From Planctomycetota bacterium (GTDB taxonomy: Bacteria > Planctomycetota > Planctomycetia > Pirellulales > Pirellulaceae), in NCBI GenBank assembly GCA_963204915.1, contig CAUJHS010000103.1:1-53088 (forward strand): DNA of 53,088 bases, read 5' to 3'. The notes under the pieces were generated by a model. It was not told the DNA's origin and searched no databases. It saw nothing but the letters and a program-made list of their open reading frames with translations. Below, one piece after another: positions 1-8,653 of the stretch. How positions within the stretch are numbered: position 1 is the stretch's first letter; each line of letters starts with the position of its first letter. The position numbers and the translations under genes are program-made.

Positions 1-186
1 TGCTACATGGGTGCAACGGTTGAACCGCCGCGAGGCCTTGTTTGCCTAACGACGTCGGCTCCCGTCGAAACTCGCTCAACCCGGCAATTCGCTGGAGGCG
101 GGACATGCGGTCGTGCCGAAACGCCGTGCTCGGCGGCGCCAAGGCAGTCCCGGCGAACGGAAAGATAACTTCGAGACGCCCTCGAC

Positions 187-1152
187 CTACGTTTTTTCCG
201 CCACGATGGGCGAGACGATGGACCCGATGTGTTCGATCGTGGCGGTCAGGGTGTCGCCGGGTTTGACGAAGGTGTTACTGGCCGCGCCCACGCCTGAGGG
301 AGTGCCTGTCGAAATTATGTCGCCGGGCTCCAGCGTCACGAAACTGGAAATGAACTCGATGACCGCCGCCACAGGGAAAATCTGCAAAGCGGTGGTGGCG
401 TCCTGTTTCACTTCGTCGTTCAAGCGAAGTTGCATTTTCAGCTTCTGCGGATCGGGAATCGCATCGGGCGAGGTGATGCACGGACCGCAGGGGCAGAAGC
501 TGTCGTGCCACTTGCCGTGCAGCCAATCGAAAAAGGAATCTTTCGGCCTCTCTTTGCGCTGTGGATTGGGGCGGAACTTGCGGTCCGAGATGTCGTTGAT
601 CACCGTGTAGCCCGCGACGAATTCCAAGGCGTCGGCTTCCTTGATGTGTTTGCCGCCGCGGCCGATGACAATGGCCAGTTCCAGCTCCCAGTCAATGGCG
701 TTCGGAGAAACCGAAGGAACCTGCACGGGGTCGCCCGGGTTCGTCAGCGTGGTGCTGGGGGGCTTCATAAACACGTAGGGGAAAGTTTCTAATCGCTCCG
801 GAGCGATGCCGCCCCCTTCCCGAATATGATCGCCGTAGTTGCCCGCCAGCAAAAACAGCTTGTTCGGCCGAGGAATGGGAACCAGCACCTTGGCTTCGGT
901 GTGCGACAATCGGGCGGCTGCGGGCACTCCCTCGCCGTTGCGTTCGACCCATTCGGCCAACTTCTTGACGCTCTCGCACGCTTTGCCATCGGGGGGCAGG
1001 AAGGCAAGCAAATCATCGCCAGCGGGGAGGTCGAGTTTTTCGTGGGTCGCATCGGTATACGCCTTCGCACCGGCCGCCAGCGGAACAAGGAACTTGTCGT
1101 GATAGATGGCCGGATGAACGCGACCTTGATGCTGAATGCGGCAGATACGCAT
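187..1152 (-). CDS. Fumarylacetoacetate hydrolase (FAH) family protein
   Basis: A 321-residue protein of the FAH superfamily, whose members hydrolyse or hydrate 2-oxo acids such as fumarylpyruvate and 2-oxo-hept-ene-dioate in the cytosol. The C-terminal catalytic domain shows the metal-ligand motif DWELELAIVIG near the middle, then the NDISDR loop and the STGTPSGVG turn near the end, all typical of the family. I chose the ATG at 1152 because the following MRICRI stretch fits the usual N-terminal strand; an upstream in-frame ATG at 1230 would add 26 unconvincing residues. It is the last gene of a leftward series with the SelW-like gene (106 bp upstream). The exact substrate cannot be told from sequence. 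Confidence 0.9.
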   Translation of the reverse strand: MRICRIQHQGRVHPAIYHDKFLVPLAAGAKAYTDATHEKLDLPAGDDLLAFLPPDGKACESVKKLAEWVERNGEGVPAAARLSHTEAKVLVPIPRPNKLFLLAGNYGDHIREGGGIAPERLETFPYVFMKPPSTTLTNPGDPVQVPSVSPNAIDWELELAIVIGRGGKHIKEADALEFVAGYTVINDISDRKFRPNPQRKERPKDSFFDWLHGKWHDSFCPCGPCITSPDAIPDPQKLKMQLRLNDEVKQDATTALQIFPVAAVIEFISSFVTLEPGDIISTGTPSGVGAASNTFVKPGDTLTATIEHIGSIVSPIVAEKT

Positions 1153-1258
1153 GAGTGCTGCAGGGGCTGGAGGGAGAATCGCGGGGAGCAATACGCCGTG
1201 GTTATACCCGCCCGGCGCGCGTAAAAGCAACCATCCTGAGGCGATTCCGAAGGAAAAC

Positions 1259-1549
1259 TCAGCTCGATACTGGGCGGTCGGTATGGCCCAGGTTTTTGTC
1301 GGGGGCGATCAGGTCGCGCACACGCTGTTTCAATTCCTTGATCTCCGGAAAACCGCCGTCGCGCGTGCGCGACCATACGACATGATCTTCAACGTGAACC
1401 TCAAACACGCCGCCTTCGCCCGGTCGGAGAGCCACTTCGCCCAGTTCTTTTTCGAAGGTTGAAAGCAGCTCCTGGGCCATCCACGCAGCCCGCAACATCC
1501 AGCGACAGCCGGTGCAGTAGACTATTGCAATACGTGGTCGAGGAGTCAC
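1259..1549 (-). CDS. SelT/SelW/SelH (Rdx) family CxxC protein
   Basis: A 96-residue protein with the N-terminal motif IAIVYCTGCRW, the CxxC redox centre of the Rdx family, a thioredoxin-like fold in which eukaryotic members carry selenocysteine. Here both positions are Cys. The rest, including GEGGVFEVHVEDHVVWSR and an acidic-basic helix ending in VRDLI, follows the usual SelW layout (about 90 residues), so it looks complete. The start is GTG at 1549. It lies 21 bp after the secreted protein gene and reads the same way, so co-transcription is likely. The role is probably thiol redox in the cytosol; the partner is unknown. Confidence 0.85.
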   Translation of the reverse strand: MTPRPRIAIVYCTGCRWMLRAAWMAQELLSTFEKELGEVALRPGEGGVFEVHVEDHVVWSRTRDGGFPEIKELKQRVRDLIAPDKNLGHTDRPVSS

Positions 1550-1570
1550 CGGATTCGTTGCTCGGAGAAG

Positions 1571-2077
1571 TCAGTCAGAAGAGGCGGCTTCGCGCCGCCG
1601 TAGTTCGATGGGACCTTGGCAGCAATCGCACGGCTTAAGTTCGTAAAGGGCGATCGCGCAAATTTCGCACCAATAATCGATTTCGAAACGACGGCCGTCT
1701 TTCACTTCGTAAACACGAATGATTTGTAAAAACGGCGCGCCTTCAAACCGCCGCGCGAGCAACTCGACTTCCATCGCACGGAGACGTTCGTCGCGGCGGA
1801 AGGAACGGCCGCGAATGTCCTCCACCAACGGCAACAGTCGGCCGTCGGCGGTTTCCAAAACCTGCACCGCCTCGCGAGCTTCCGGCACAATGGTCACGTC
1901 ATGGCGCCGGGCCATGGCGTCGGCCAGCCATACCACCTTGCCGCGCTCGGTGACGCTTTCTCGTTCGGGCAAGGATCGCGACACGTCCTTTTCGTCGGCC
2001 TGGGCCCAAGCGCCCAAGGCCAGCAAAACGGCCAGGCCCATACCCTGCGAAAGCAATTCGACGTACGGATTACGCAT
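1571..2077 (-). CDS. Secreted protein of unknown family with C-terminal Cys cluster
   Basis: A 168-residue protein that I do not recognise. The N-terminus (MRNPYVELLSQGMGLAVLLALGAWAQA) is a plausible signal peptide. The body is charged and helical, and the C-terminus carries CEIC followed about 10 residues later by CDCCQGP, which could hold a metal ion or a disulphide pair. I use ATG at 2077; an in-frame start 105 bp upstream would overlap the neighbouring gene and put a basic, non-signal extension in front. It starts 11 bp after the stop of the upstream secreted-protein gene, so the two are very probably one transcription unit. Confidence 0.65.
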   Translation of the reverse strand: MRNPYVELLSQGMGLAVLLALGAWAQADEKDVSRSLPERESVTERGKVVWLADAMARRHDVTIVPEAREAVQVLETADGRLLPLVEDIRGRSFRRDERLRAMEVELLARRFEGAPFLQIIRVYEVKDGRRFEIDYWCEICAIALYELKPCDCCQGPIELRRREAASSD

Positions 2078-2088
2078 GACCACGGCGC

Positions 2089-2763
2089 TTACTCCGCAGC
2101 ACGTCCGGACACGACCAGATCGACCGGCAACTTGGCGGCGCCGCCATCGCCCCTGGTCTGCGCTTCCAACCGAACGATCCACCAGTCGTGCTCCTCGTTA
2201 TGCGCGATGCCAGGATACGCTTCGGGCTTGCCTTCCAGTTTCAACAGCGCCAAAAACGCGGGGTGGGCGGTCTCCGCGGCTTCGGTAGCGCGGGTCACGA
2301 GAGTTTTCAACTCGACCGGCGCGGCCGATTGGTCCGCTTCCGCCTTACTGAGTAATACAAAGTCACGCGTTGGAAAAGTGCCAACGTGGGCGCCATCGAC
2401 GGGTTGCAGCGCATAACGCATGGTGTACACGCCTTCGGCAATGTCTTGATCGCGGAAGTCACTCCCTTCACGCGGATACCGTACGACGCCGATGAGTTGC
2501 CCCTCTTTGAATGGATACTGCACTTCGCCAGTGATCGCCCCTGCGTTAATTTCAAGGTCTTTACATAACCAGATTTCGCAAACGGTGCGGCTTGTTCCGC
2601 GGATCACTTGTATGCCAGCCGGATCCAATTTCCCAGCGATTTCCGCACCGATCGCGTCGACAGGAGGCGCTTCCGCAGATTTTTCCACGCGATGGTCAAC
2701 CGCCAACACCCAGGGTGAAAGGGACAGGAAAACCGCAACGGTGAAGATAGAGCGAAGAGTCAT
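2089..2763 (-). CDS. Secreted protein of unknown function
   Basis: A 224-residue protein with a clear signal peptide (MTLRSIFTVAVFLSLSPWVLA, then VDHRVEKS). The mature part looks beta-rich: GEVQYPFKEGQLIGVVRY, then GVYTMRYALQP, and a C-terminal stretch ending in LVVSG. It has two Cys (VCEIWLC). No family is recognised; the shape resembles small envelope proteins common in planctomycetes. It is the first gene after a good promoter at about 2829-2857 and heads the leftward group of four genes. Its function cannot be stated. Confidence 0.7.
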   Translation of the reverse strand: MTLRSIFTVAVFLSLSPWVLAVDHRVEKSAEAPPVDAIGAEIAGKLDPAGIQVIRGTSRTVCEIWLCKDLEINAGAITGEVQYPFKEGQLIGVVRYPREGSDFRDQDIAEGVYTMRYALQPVDGAHVGTFPTRDFVLLSKAEADQSAAPVELKTLVTRATEAAETAHPAFLALLKLEGKPEAYPGIAHNEEHDWWIVRLEAQTRGDGGAAKLPVDLVVSGRAAE

Positions 2764-2828
2764 ACCGGGTTCTTTCGGGTCGAATGTTGAAGCAAACGCT
2801 CGGCGCTCACGAAGAAAATCTCAAGTCC

Positions 2829-2857
2829 ATTATACTGGCGCCGTAAGGTCATCACAA
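2829..2857 (-). promoter_or_regulatory. Sigma70-like promoter for the leftward group
   Basis: Read on the minus strand, TTGTGA (2857-2852) and TATAAT (2834-2829) are separated by exactly 17 bases. The -10 is a perfect consensus and the -35 matches 4 of 6. Transcription would begin near 2822, about 60 bases before the ATG at 2763. The region is AT-rich compared with its surroundings. Confidence 0.6.
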
Positions 2858-2863
2858 ATTGGC

Positions 2864-2880
2864 GTACAAAACTATTGTAC
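2864..2880. promoter_or_regulatory. Perfect 6-5-6 inverted repeat, possible operator
   Basis: GTACAA, five bases, then TTGTAC form a perfect palindrome immediately upstream of the -35 box of the leftward promoter, between two divergent genes. A further GTACAG lies a few bases on. The layout suits a dimeric regulator, but no matching regulator gene is near, so the role is inferred from position only. Confidence 0.4.
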
Positions 2881-3027
2881 ATGCGTACAGTAAAAAATCA
2901 AGAGTTGAATCGCAAACCGAATCGACCTGCGCGTCATAAGTGAATAAGATAAAACCATTTATAGCTATCATAAAAATTTGGGGACGTGCAAACTTGGCGC
3001 CGTCCTCAGCTGCTCAAGGAGCTGACT

Positions 3028-4206
3028 TTGAAAATCACGGGCTTGCAAACCTACGTATGCCACGCGCGGATGCGCAATTGGATATTTGTCAAAATCTTGA
3101 CCGATCAGCCCGGTTTGCACGGTTGGGGCGAAGCGACTCTGGAGTGGCATACCCGAGCGGTCGTGGGCGCGATCGAAGACTTGGCGGAATTGGTGGTAGG
3201 TGAGGACCCTACCCGAGTGGAGCACCTATGGCAAATGATGTATCGCCAGCACTTTTGGCATGGCCATGGCATCGTCCGTAGTACCGCGATTTCAGGCATC
3301 GATCTCGCCCTGTGGGACATCGTAGGTAAGGTGGCGGGTTTGCCCTGTTCGAAACTGTGGGGTGGCCCCGTGCGAGACTTCATTCGCACCTACTGCCACT
3401 TGGGGGGCGGTAAGATGGAAGACTTCTACGAAACCCGGGCGGACGATGCCCGACGTTTTGGCGAATTGGCCACAAAAGCCGTGGAAGATGGGTATACCGC
3501 TTTCAAGAGCATGGCCGTCCCCCCCACGATGCCTCTCGAGGGGCTACAACCCCTTCGGACCGCCGAAGCGGCTGTCGCCGCGATGCGGGGCGCGGTAGGT
3601 GAGGCGATCGACATTATGGTTGACTGCCACGCCCGGCCATCTCCTGCGATGGGGCTCAAATTCGGTAAAGCCTTAGAGCCGTACGGTTTATATTTTTTCG
3701 AAGAACCGTGCTGGCCCGAGTGTTTAGAGGGGTTGGCCATGATCAATGCCGCTTTAACAACCCCGGTGGCTACCGGCGAACGCCTCACGAGCCTGGATCA
3801 GTTTCGCGACTTGTTTGCTCGTCGCGGCTGTGAGGTTTGTCAATTAGATCTCACGCACTGCGGCGGATTCACCGCAGCGCGGCGAATTGCCGCCTTGGCC
3901 GACGCCCATCGCATTGCTTTGGCGCCACACAATCCGCAAGGTCCGGTCAGTACGGCGGCTTCGCTGGAATTCGGCTTTTCGCAGCCCGGCTACATTATTT
4001 GCGAGACGGTGCATGACGACGTCCCCTGGCGCCAAGATGTGGTGCAAGAGGGTTTTACTTTGGAGCGGCAAGGTCGGATCGTTCGTCCCAACTTGCGGCC
4101 GGGCATCGGAATCGAAATCAACGAAGCGGAAGTCAAAAAACACCCCTTCCAGCAAGAACTACCCCAGCGCGTCTTCTACCAGGACGGCAGCGTTGGCGAT
4201 TGGTAA
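3028..4206 (+). CDS. Enolase-superfamily dehydratase, D-galactonate dehydratase-like
   Basis: A mandelate racemase/muconate lactonizing type enolase of 392 residues, likely dehydrating a sugar acid to the 2-keto-3-deoxy acid in the cytosol. Visible active-site elements match galactonate dehydratase: metal ligands in DIMVDCH (Asp, with His two residues on), FFEEPCWPE and TGERLTS, and the late general-acid His in HNPQGPVST. The N-terminal capping domain starts [12 protein letters not shown] chose TTG at 3028 because AAGGAG lies six bases before it and the residues that follow match the family start; ATG at 2986 would add 14 residues without support. Related acid sugars such as rhamnonate or gluconate remain possible substrates. 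Confidence 0.88.
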   Translation: MKITGLQTYVCHARMRNWIFVKILTDQPGLHGWGEATLEWHTRAVVGAIEDLAELVVGEDPTRVEHLWQMMYRQHFWHGHGIVRSTAISGIDLALWDIVGKVAGLPCSKLWGGPVRDFIRTYCHLGGGKMEDFYETRADDARRFGELATKAVEDGYTAFKSMAVPPTMPLEGLQPLRTAEAAVAAMRGAVGEAIDIMVDCHARPSPAMGLKFGKALEPYGLYFFEEPCWPECLEGLAMINAALTTPVATGERLTSLDQFRDLFARRGCEVCQLDLTHCGGFTAARRIAALADAHRIALAPHNPQGPVSTAASLEFGFSQPGYIICETVHDDVPWRQDVVQEGFTLERQGRIVRPNLRPGIGIEINEAEVKKHPFQQELPQRVFYQDGSVGDW

Positions 4207-4360
4207 GTTCTGGGCCCGTCACGGTTTGCCAACGAGACGAAACCGGAGCCGGCAGTGGCGAACCTGCCGGGCAAAAGTTGCGTCCTCTAATTGTCCAAAC
4301 CCGCCAAGGTCGATATTATGGGAGTGAATCGGGCAAGCGAGCCGCCTCGTTTTCCCACAC

Positions 4361-4434
4361 GCCAGGGTAGCTCAGTTGGTTAGAGCGCCAGATTGTGGAT
4401 CTGGAGGTCCCGGGTTCGACCCCCGGCCCTGGTA
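4361..4434 (+). tRNA. tRNA-His (anticodon GUG)
   Basis: The cloverleaf is complete: acceptor arms GCCAGGG and CCCTGGT, D arm GCTC/GAGC, anticodon stem CCAGA/TCTGG around a TTGTGGA loop with GTG, and T arm CCGGG/CCCGG. CCA is not encoded. Unusually for a bacterial tRNA-His, the base before position 1 is C and the discriminator is A, so the normal G-1:C73 pair is not encoded. Confidence 0.95.
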
Positions 4435-4440
4435 CTTGAG

Positions 4441-4474
4441 AAAGCCGTTGTCAGGAAATGACAGCGGCTTTTTT
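4441..4474 (+). terminator. Rho-independent terminator after tRNA-His
   Basis: The arms AAAGCCG-T-TGTCA and TGACA-G-CGGCTTT pair around GGAAA and are followed by a run of T (to 4474), six bases after the tRNA. Confidence 0.85.
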
Positions 4475-4483
4475 GTTGGTACT

Positions 4484-4640
4484 GTCTAAGTCCAAAGCCA
4501 CGTCGTTACGCAAAGCGATTGGGCTCTCTTCACGATTCTTTTCGGCGGCGTCCAGCACGGCGAAGACGACCGAGCCGTCCAGGTGCAATTGTTCAACGTT
4601 GAGCGACGCCAGTTCGCCGCGTCGCTGCCCGGTTAACGGC
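4484..4640 (-). pseudogene. Remnant of a tyrosine recombinase (phage-type integrase)
   Basis: Read leftward, the DNA encodes LTGQRRGELASLNVEQLHL, then EKNREESPIALRNDVALDLD. This matches the core of tyrosine recombinases, where the TGxRxGEL motif holds the first catalytic Arg, and planctomycete integrases typically have an EKNRxxxxIPLR stretch after it. The rest of the catalytic domain (HxxR and the Tyr) is absent and no start is visible; the frame runs into the tRNA-His terminator. It therefore looks like a fossil of an element that integrated at tRNA-His. The homology is my own recognition of the motif. Confidence 0.7.
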
Positions 4641-5138
4641 GGCGTCGATGCCGTCGAACGTGAGCGTCGCCACGGTCCAGGTATCTTGTTTCCCTTTTCT
4701 TGGGTCGCGATCCCTGCGTTGCGTTTCGCGCTGGCGAACTACGAACGCATCAAGGGGAACGCATCAAGGGGATCGACCGCCGGCTGGCCCGGCACGCCGC
4801 CCTGGAAGTCGAACTCAAAACGCTCAAGGCGGGCGTCAAGCAGGTGGCGAAGCAGAACGATGATCTGCTGGCCGCCGGCACCAAGTTCGGCTAGGACAGA
4901 ACTCGCCAGTTGATCCAAACATCCGAAAGCGGAGACCGGCACACCTTTTGCGGGCGATTACGTATTGGCCGCCTGTCTGGGACGGCGCACCTCATTAAGA
5001 GGCGGCGTTGCGGTTGCTAAATGCAATCCTGCTCTCAACAGAATTGCTACGTTGCTGATGGTCGCTCGAGGATGCCACTGACCGAAAGATGTCGGTGTCG
5101 TTGTTTTAATGTCGTTTGATTACCTGAGGAGTGGCGAG
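4641..5138. other. Gene-poor stretch with a possible decayed ORF
   Basis: About 500 bases without a convincing gene. On the plus strand, 4748-4894 can encode a helical, heptad-like peptide (IKGIDRRLARHAALEVELK and on to DDLLAAGTKFG) with no ATG and no recognisable partner domain. It may be debris of the same element as the recombinase remnant. The last 130 bases presumably carry the promoter of the PDZ gene, but I could not pick one. Confidence 0.35.
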
Positions 5139-6497
5139 ATGTCTGCCTACTACAAACTTGGAATTTTGCTGTTGGGCGTCGCTGGCAGCATGGCTCCGTA
5201 TCGTTTCGCCGCGGCGCAGCGCGCCGATGATGATCAAGTCATCGAACAAGCGGTTGAACCGATTGATCGACCAAATCAAATGGCGGTGCGTGATTTGGCG
5301 GCGCGCCTTGGAATGGAATTGCGCGCTACCGCTGACGGAAATGTGGTCGTAGCGGCCGTATTTCCTGACTCGAAAGCAGCAGCATTAGGAATTCGTGTAG
5401 GCGATGTACTCAAATCGATTGAACGTCAACCTATCACGGCGAGCGTGGATGCGGTCGACATCATTGCAGCAGATAACCCCGACAAGAGAATTTCTTTGGC
5501 GTTCAATCGTGACGGGCGTCCTCTCACGCTCACGGCTGCATTTCCTGATCGTGTTGTGCGAGTTCAGGCCGCTCAAAACCCAACCCTACCGGCGCGGGCA
5601 GCGCAAGTACAGCTGTTTGGCATGACTGCCGTTGAAAATGCACAAGGGCAAGTGGTGGTCGTTTCCGTCGCAGCAGGAAGTGCTGCGGAGTTGGCCGGTG
5701 TATCGCCCGATGACGTTCTACTAGAGATTAATGACCGGCCTGTCACTTCATTCGCTCTACTTTCCTCGGCTGCGTCTTCACTTTCTCAAGCGGCCATGCC
5801 CGGCGATCAAGTGACGATCGAGGCCATGCGGAACCGCAGCGATCAGACGTTCGTCTTGATACTTCGCGAACGCGACCTTGCGACGGTTCGAGCCCCCATT
5901 CCTCTCGTTGAAGCAGAAACGCCATTGGAACCTCGCCCGGTTCCCACTTTGGCGCCGTCGCCTAGACCTCAACCAGTTCCCCGGACGAACTCTCCCGAAC
6001 CCGATTTGACCGTTGCCGACTTAGGCGCCAACAACAATCCGAACGAACGGGTGATTTTCTGTATGAAATTGCGCCGCCTCGCGAGTGGAAGCATTGTGGT
6101 CACCGATGTCGTTGAGAACAGCCCCGCGGCGTTAGCAGGTATTCGTGCGGGGGATGCAATCGTCTCAATTCAGGGAGAGAAGATTGATTCGTTGGCGGAG
6201 TTCGCGCAAATCATCGCTAACCAACCTGCGGGGGGAATCGCCGAGTTTGGCGTCGTGCGAGCCGATAAGCTGGGTCAAATTCAAGTCAAATTGGTCCCGT
6301 GTGAAGTCGACTCGAAAGTCGCTGCTACGGAAGCGAGTGCGCCGATAACGGCAACACCTAATGCACCCCATGCGTCACAAGATTCCGCATCCCTACCGGA
6401 AATATCGACGCAACTTCGCAGCTTGCAAACGCAGGTCAACGACTTACAGCGAGCCGTTCAGGATTTGTCAAACGCCCTTCGAGAATTGCAACGCTAA
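5139..6497 (+). CDS. Secreted triple-PDZ protein with C-terminal coiled coil
   Basis: A 452-residue exported protein with no visible protease domain. After a signal peptide (MSAYYKLGILLLGVAGSMA) come three PDZ domains at about residues 45-120, 140-220 and 290-375, each with the typical hydrophobic strand and GIRVGDVLKSI, GVSPDDVLLEI or GIRAGDAIVSI turn. A proline-rich linker separates the second and third. The last 35 residues form a coiled coil (LRSLQTQVNDLQRAVQDL). Such proteins usually act as scaffolds or peptide sensors in the periplasm. The ATG at 5139 is preceded by GAGGAG seven bases away, better than the ATG at 5109. A strong terminator follows. Confidence 0.85.
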   Translation: MSAYYKLGILLLGVAGSMAPYRFAAAQRADDDQVIEQAVEPIDRPNQMAVRDLAARLGMELRATADGNVVVAAVFPDSKAAALGIRVGDVLKSIERQPITASVDAVDIIAADNPDKRISLAFNRDGRPLTLTAAFPDRVVRVQAAQNPTLPARAAQVQLFGMTAVENAQGQVVVVSVAAGSAAELAGVSPDDVLLEINDRPVTSFALLSSAASSLSQAAMPGDQVTIEAMRNRSDQTFVLILRERDLATVRAPIPLVEAETPLEPRPVPTLAPSPRPQPVPRTNSPEPDLTVADLGANNNPNERVIFCMKLRRLASGSIVVTDVVENSPAALAGIRAGDAIVSIQGEKIDSLAEFAQIIANQPAGGIAEFGVVRADKLGQIQVKLVPCEVDSKVAATEASAPITATPNAPHASQDSASLPEISTQLRSLQTQVNDLQRAVQDLSNALRELQR

Positions 6498-6528
6498 CCG
6501 TTTGACGTAAGCGTCGCTTCTAAACACG

Positions 6529-6567
6529 CGCGGGGCGTTTGGAATGACCAAACGCCCCGCGTTTTTT
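6529..6567 (+). terminator. Strong rho-independent terminator
   Basis: A perfect 14-bp stem (CGCGGGGCGTTTGG and its complement) with a five-base loop AATGA is followed by TTTTTT. It lies 31 bases after the PDZ gene. Confidence 0.95.
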
Positions 6568-6613
6568 GGAATGACATGCGTTTCGGTGGCGTATGGGTGA
6601 GGGGAAAGCCCCC

Positions 6614-6703
6614 TTATGCGTCGTGCGTGGCAAACTGCCAAATCAGCGCCCACACCGCCAAAAACATGCAACCCATGGCGGCGTTTAAATAATCTACGGG
6701 CAT
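6614..6703 (-). CDS. Possible 29-residue single-span membrane protein
   Basis: A small leftward frame starts with ATG at 6703 and encodes MPVDYLNAAMGCMFLAVWAL, then IWQFATHDA, a short polar start followed by one hydrophobic segment. A good ribosome site, GGAGGG, lies seven bases upstream. The composition is that of a small membrane protein. It lies alone, facing the terminator of the PDZ gene. No family is recognised and the size makes chance possible. Confidence 0.45.
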   Translation of the reverse strand: MPVDYLNAAMGCMFLAVWALIWQFATHDA

Positions 6704-7102
6704 GGAGCGACCCTCCGAGAGAGTGAGGTTGCTCCTCCTTGCGCCTGCGCATCTACGCGCCTCGCCATCCATGTGCCATAGTTATCGGCCTCGATCCTGA
6801 AACAATCGCACGCTTTAAGCGCCTCCCGCGCAATCCCCCCATTCGGAAATCTTTAGTTTTCGGTTTTTGTTCTCGTCACGGTGCGAAGCGAAACGCATTT
6901 GCGGCAGGGGAATGACCAAAAAGTACAGCCGATGTTGGTGCGTTCCAACGAAAAACTCTACCCATTGCAACTAATCGATCTTTCTCACCTTGTCCCTGTA
7001 CATTTCAGTAACGCACAATCTCAGTCGTGATTGGAACCAAACTCCATGGCTAGTTAAAATCTACCGGAACACGAATCTTCGCGGCTTTCGAGATGTTACC
7101 CC
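6704..7102. other. Intergenic region upstream of the Hsp70 gene
   Basis: About 400 bases with no gene that I can support on either strand. It must hold the promoters of the small leftward frame and of the rightward Hsp70 gene; no confident -35/-10 pair or CIRCE-like repeat was seen. Confidence 0.5.
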
Positions 7103-8653
7103 ATGGGCCCTGCGCGTACACCGGCGGTTGGTATTGATTTAGGCACCACGTATTCCGCCGTGGCGGTGCTCGACGATACAGGTCGGCCGCAAACCTTGAT
7201 TAATGCCGAAGGAGATACGACGACTCCGAGCGTTGTATTGTTCGAAGAGGGTGAAATTGTTGTTGGCAAGGAAGCGCTCAAAGCGGTCGCAACCGATGCA
7301 GAAGGAGTCGCTTTGTGCGCCAAACGCGATTTGGGCCAACGCACATTTCATCAAGTTTTAGGCGGCCGGCGCTATCCCCCCGAGGCGATCGAAGCGTGGA
7401 TCCTGAACAAGTTGCGCCTTGATGCGAGTCGACAAATTGGTGATTTTCGCAAAGTCGTGATTACCGTTCCGGCGTACTTTGATGAAACTCGTCGAAAGGC
7501 TACACAAGACGCGGGATACATGGCGGGATTCGATGTCATGGACATCATCAACGAACCCACTGCGGCGGCCATTGCCTTTGGTTATCATCACGGCTTTCTT
7601 AAGGACGGCGCAGCCGCCGAACCGCAAACGATTCTGGTCTACGATTTAGGCGGCGGGACGTTTGACGTGACGGTCATGGAAATCCGGCGCGATGAATTCA
7701 CGGCGCTGGCGACCGATGGCGACGTGATGCTCGGCGGAAGAGACTGGGATGAAAGAATTGTCGATCTCGTATCAGAAGAATTCATTCGCAGGTACGGCGT
7801 TGACCTGCGAGAAGACCCCAATGTGTATGGGCGACTATGGCGGGATTGCGAAGACGCGAAACGAACGCTCTCGGCTCGTTCTAAAGCAACGGTGGCGTGC
7901 GACTATCAAGGGCGCGCGATGCGTCTGGAAGTTTCGCGTCAAACGTTTGAGGACATCACACGAGACTTACTCGATCGTACAGCCTTCACGACACGGCAAA
8001 CCTTGACGGCCGCGGGACTCGACTGGACCGATATCAATCGTGTGCTGCTCATAGGCGGCGCATCGCGCATGCCGGCAGTTTATAATCTGCTTCGCGATTT
8101 ATCGGGAAGGGAGCCAGATTGCTCGGTGTCGCCGGACGAGGCCGTCGCTCACGGAGCCGCATTGCACGCGGGGGCGCTTTTGGCGAAACATCGCGGCGAA
8201 TCTCCCAAACTTCACATTCGCAACGTCAATTCACATAGCCTGGGTGTCGCAGCGACCGACGTGTCAACGGGGCGCCCACGAACCGCGAAACTCATTCCGC
8301 GTAATACGCCCCTGCCCGTTACGGCTAAGCGGATCTTTAAAACGCGCCGGCCTGGACAGAAATCAATTCTCGTGCAAATCGTCGAAGGGGAAAGCAATAA
8401 TCCCGATGATTGTTCGCAAATAGGAAAATGCGTTGTCCGCAACTTGCCGCCGCATCTCCCTGCGAAAACTCCAATCGAAGTGCGCTTCAAGTACGAAGAA
8501 AACGGTCGGCTTTTGGTCACCGTCAAAGTTGAAGATGCATCAGTCGCTTTACATCATGAGATTGTTCGCGAAAATAGTCTTAATCGCGAACAACTCGATA
8601 GCTGGCGGAAATATATTTCGGGATTCGAACCGCCCGACATCTCTATCGGATAA
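7103..8653 (+). CDS. Short Hsp70 (DnaK-like) chaperone
   Basis: A 516-residue Hsp70 homologue. The ATPase domain is complete: GIDLGTTYSAVAV (phosphate 1, about residue 10), EPTAAAIAFGY (about 153), DLGGGTFDVTV (phosphate 2, about 181) and LLIGGASRMPAV (adenosine site, about 315). The beta part of the substrate-binding domain follows from about residue 370, but the alpha-helical lid found in DnaK (usually about 640 residues) is missing, and the C-terminus ends after a short helix. It is therefore a specialised Hsp70, not the main DnaK. No dnaJ or grpE is adjacent. The 3' end overlaps the convergent peptidase gene by 11 bases. Confidence 0.92.
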   Translation: MGPARTPAVGIDLGTTYSAVAVLDDTGRPQTLINAEGDTTTPSVVLFEEGEIVVGKEALKAVATDAEGVALCAKRDLGQRTFHQVLGGRRYPPEAIEAWILNKLRLDASRQIGDFRKVVITVPAYFDETRRKATQDAGYMAGFDVMDIINEPTAAAIAFGYHHGFLKDGAAAEPQTILVYDLGGGTFDVTVMEIRRDEFTALATDGDVMLGGRDWDERIVDLVSEEFIRRYGVDLREDPNVYGRLWRDCEDAKRTLSARSKATVACDYQGRAMRLEVSRQTFEDITRDLLDRTAFTTRQTLTAAGLDWTDINRVLLIGGASRMPAVYNLLRDLSGREPDCSVSPDEAVAHGAALHAGALLAKHRGESPKLHIRNVNSHSLGVAATDVSTGRPRTAKLIPRNTPLPVTAKRIFKTRRPGQKSILVQIVEGESNNPDDCSQIGKCVVRNLPPHLPAKTPIEVRFKYEENGRLLVTVKVEDASVALHHEIVRENSLNREQLDSWRKYISGFEPPDISIG

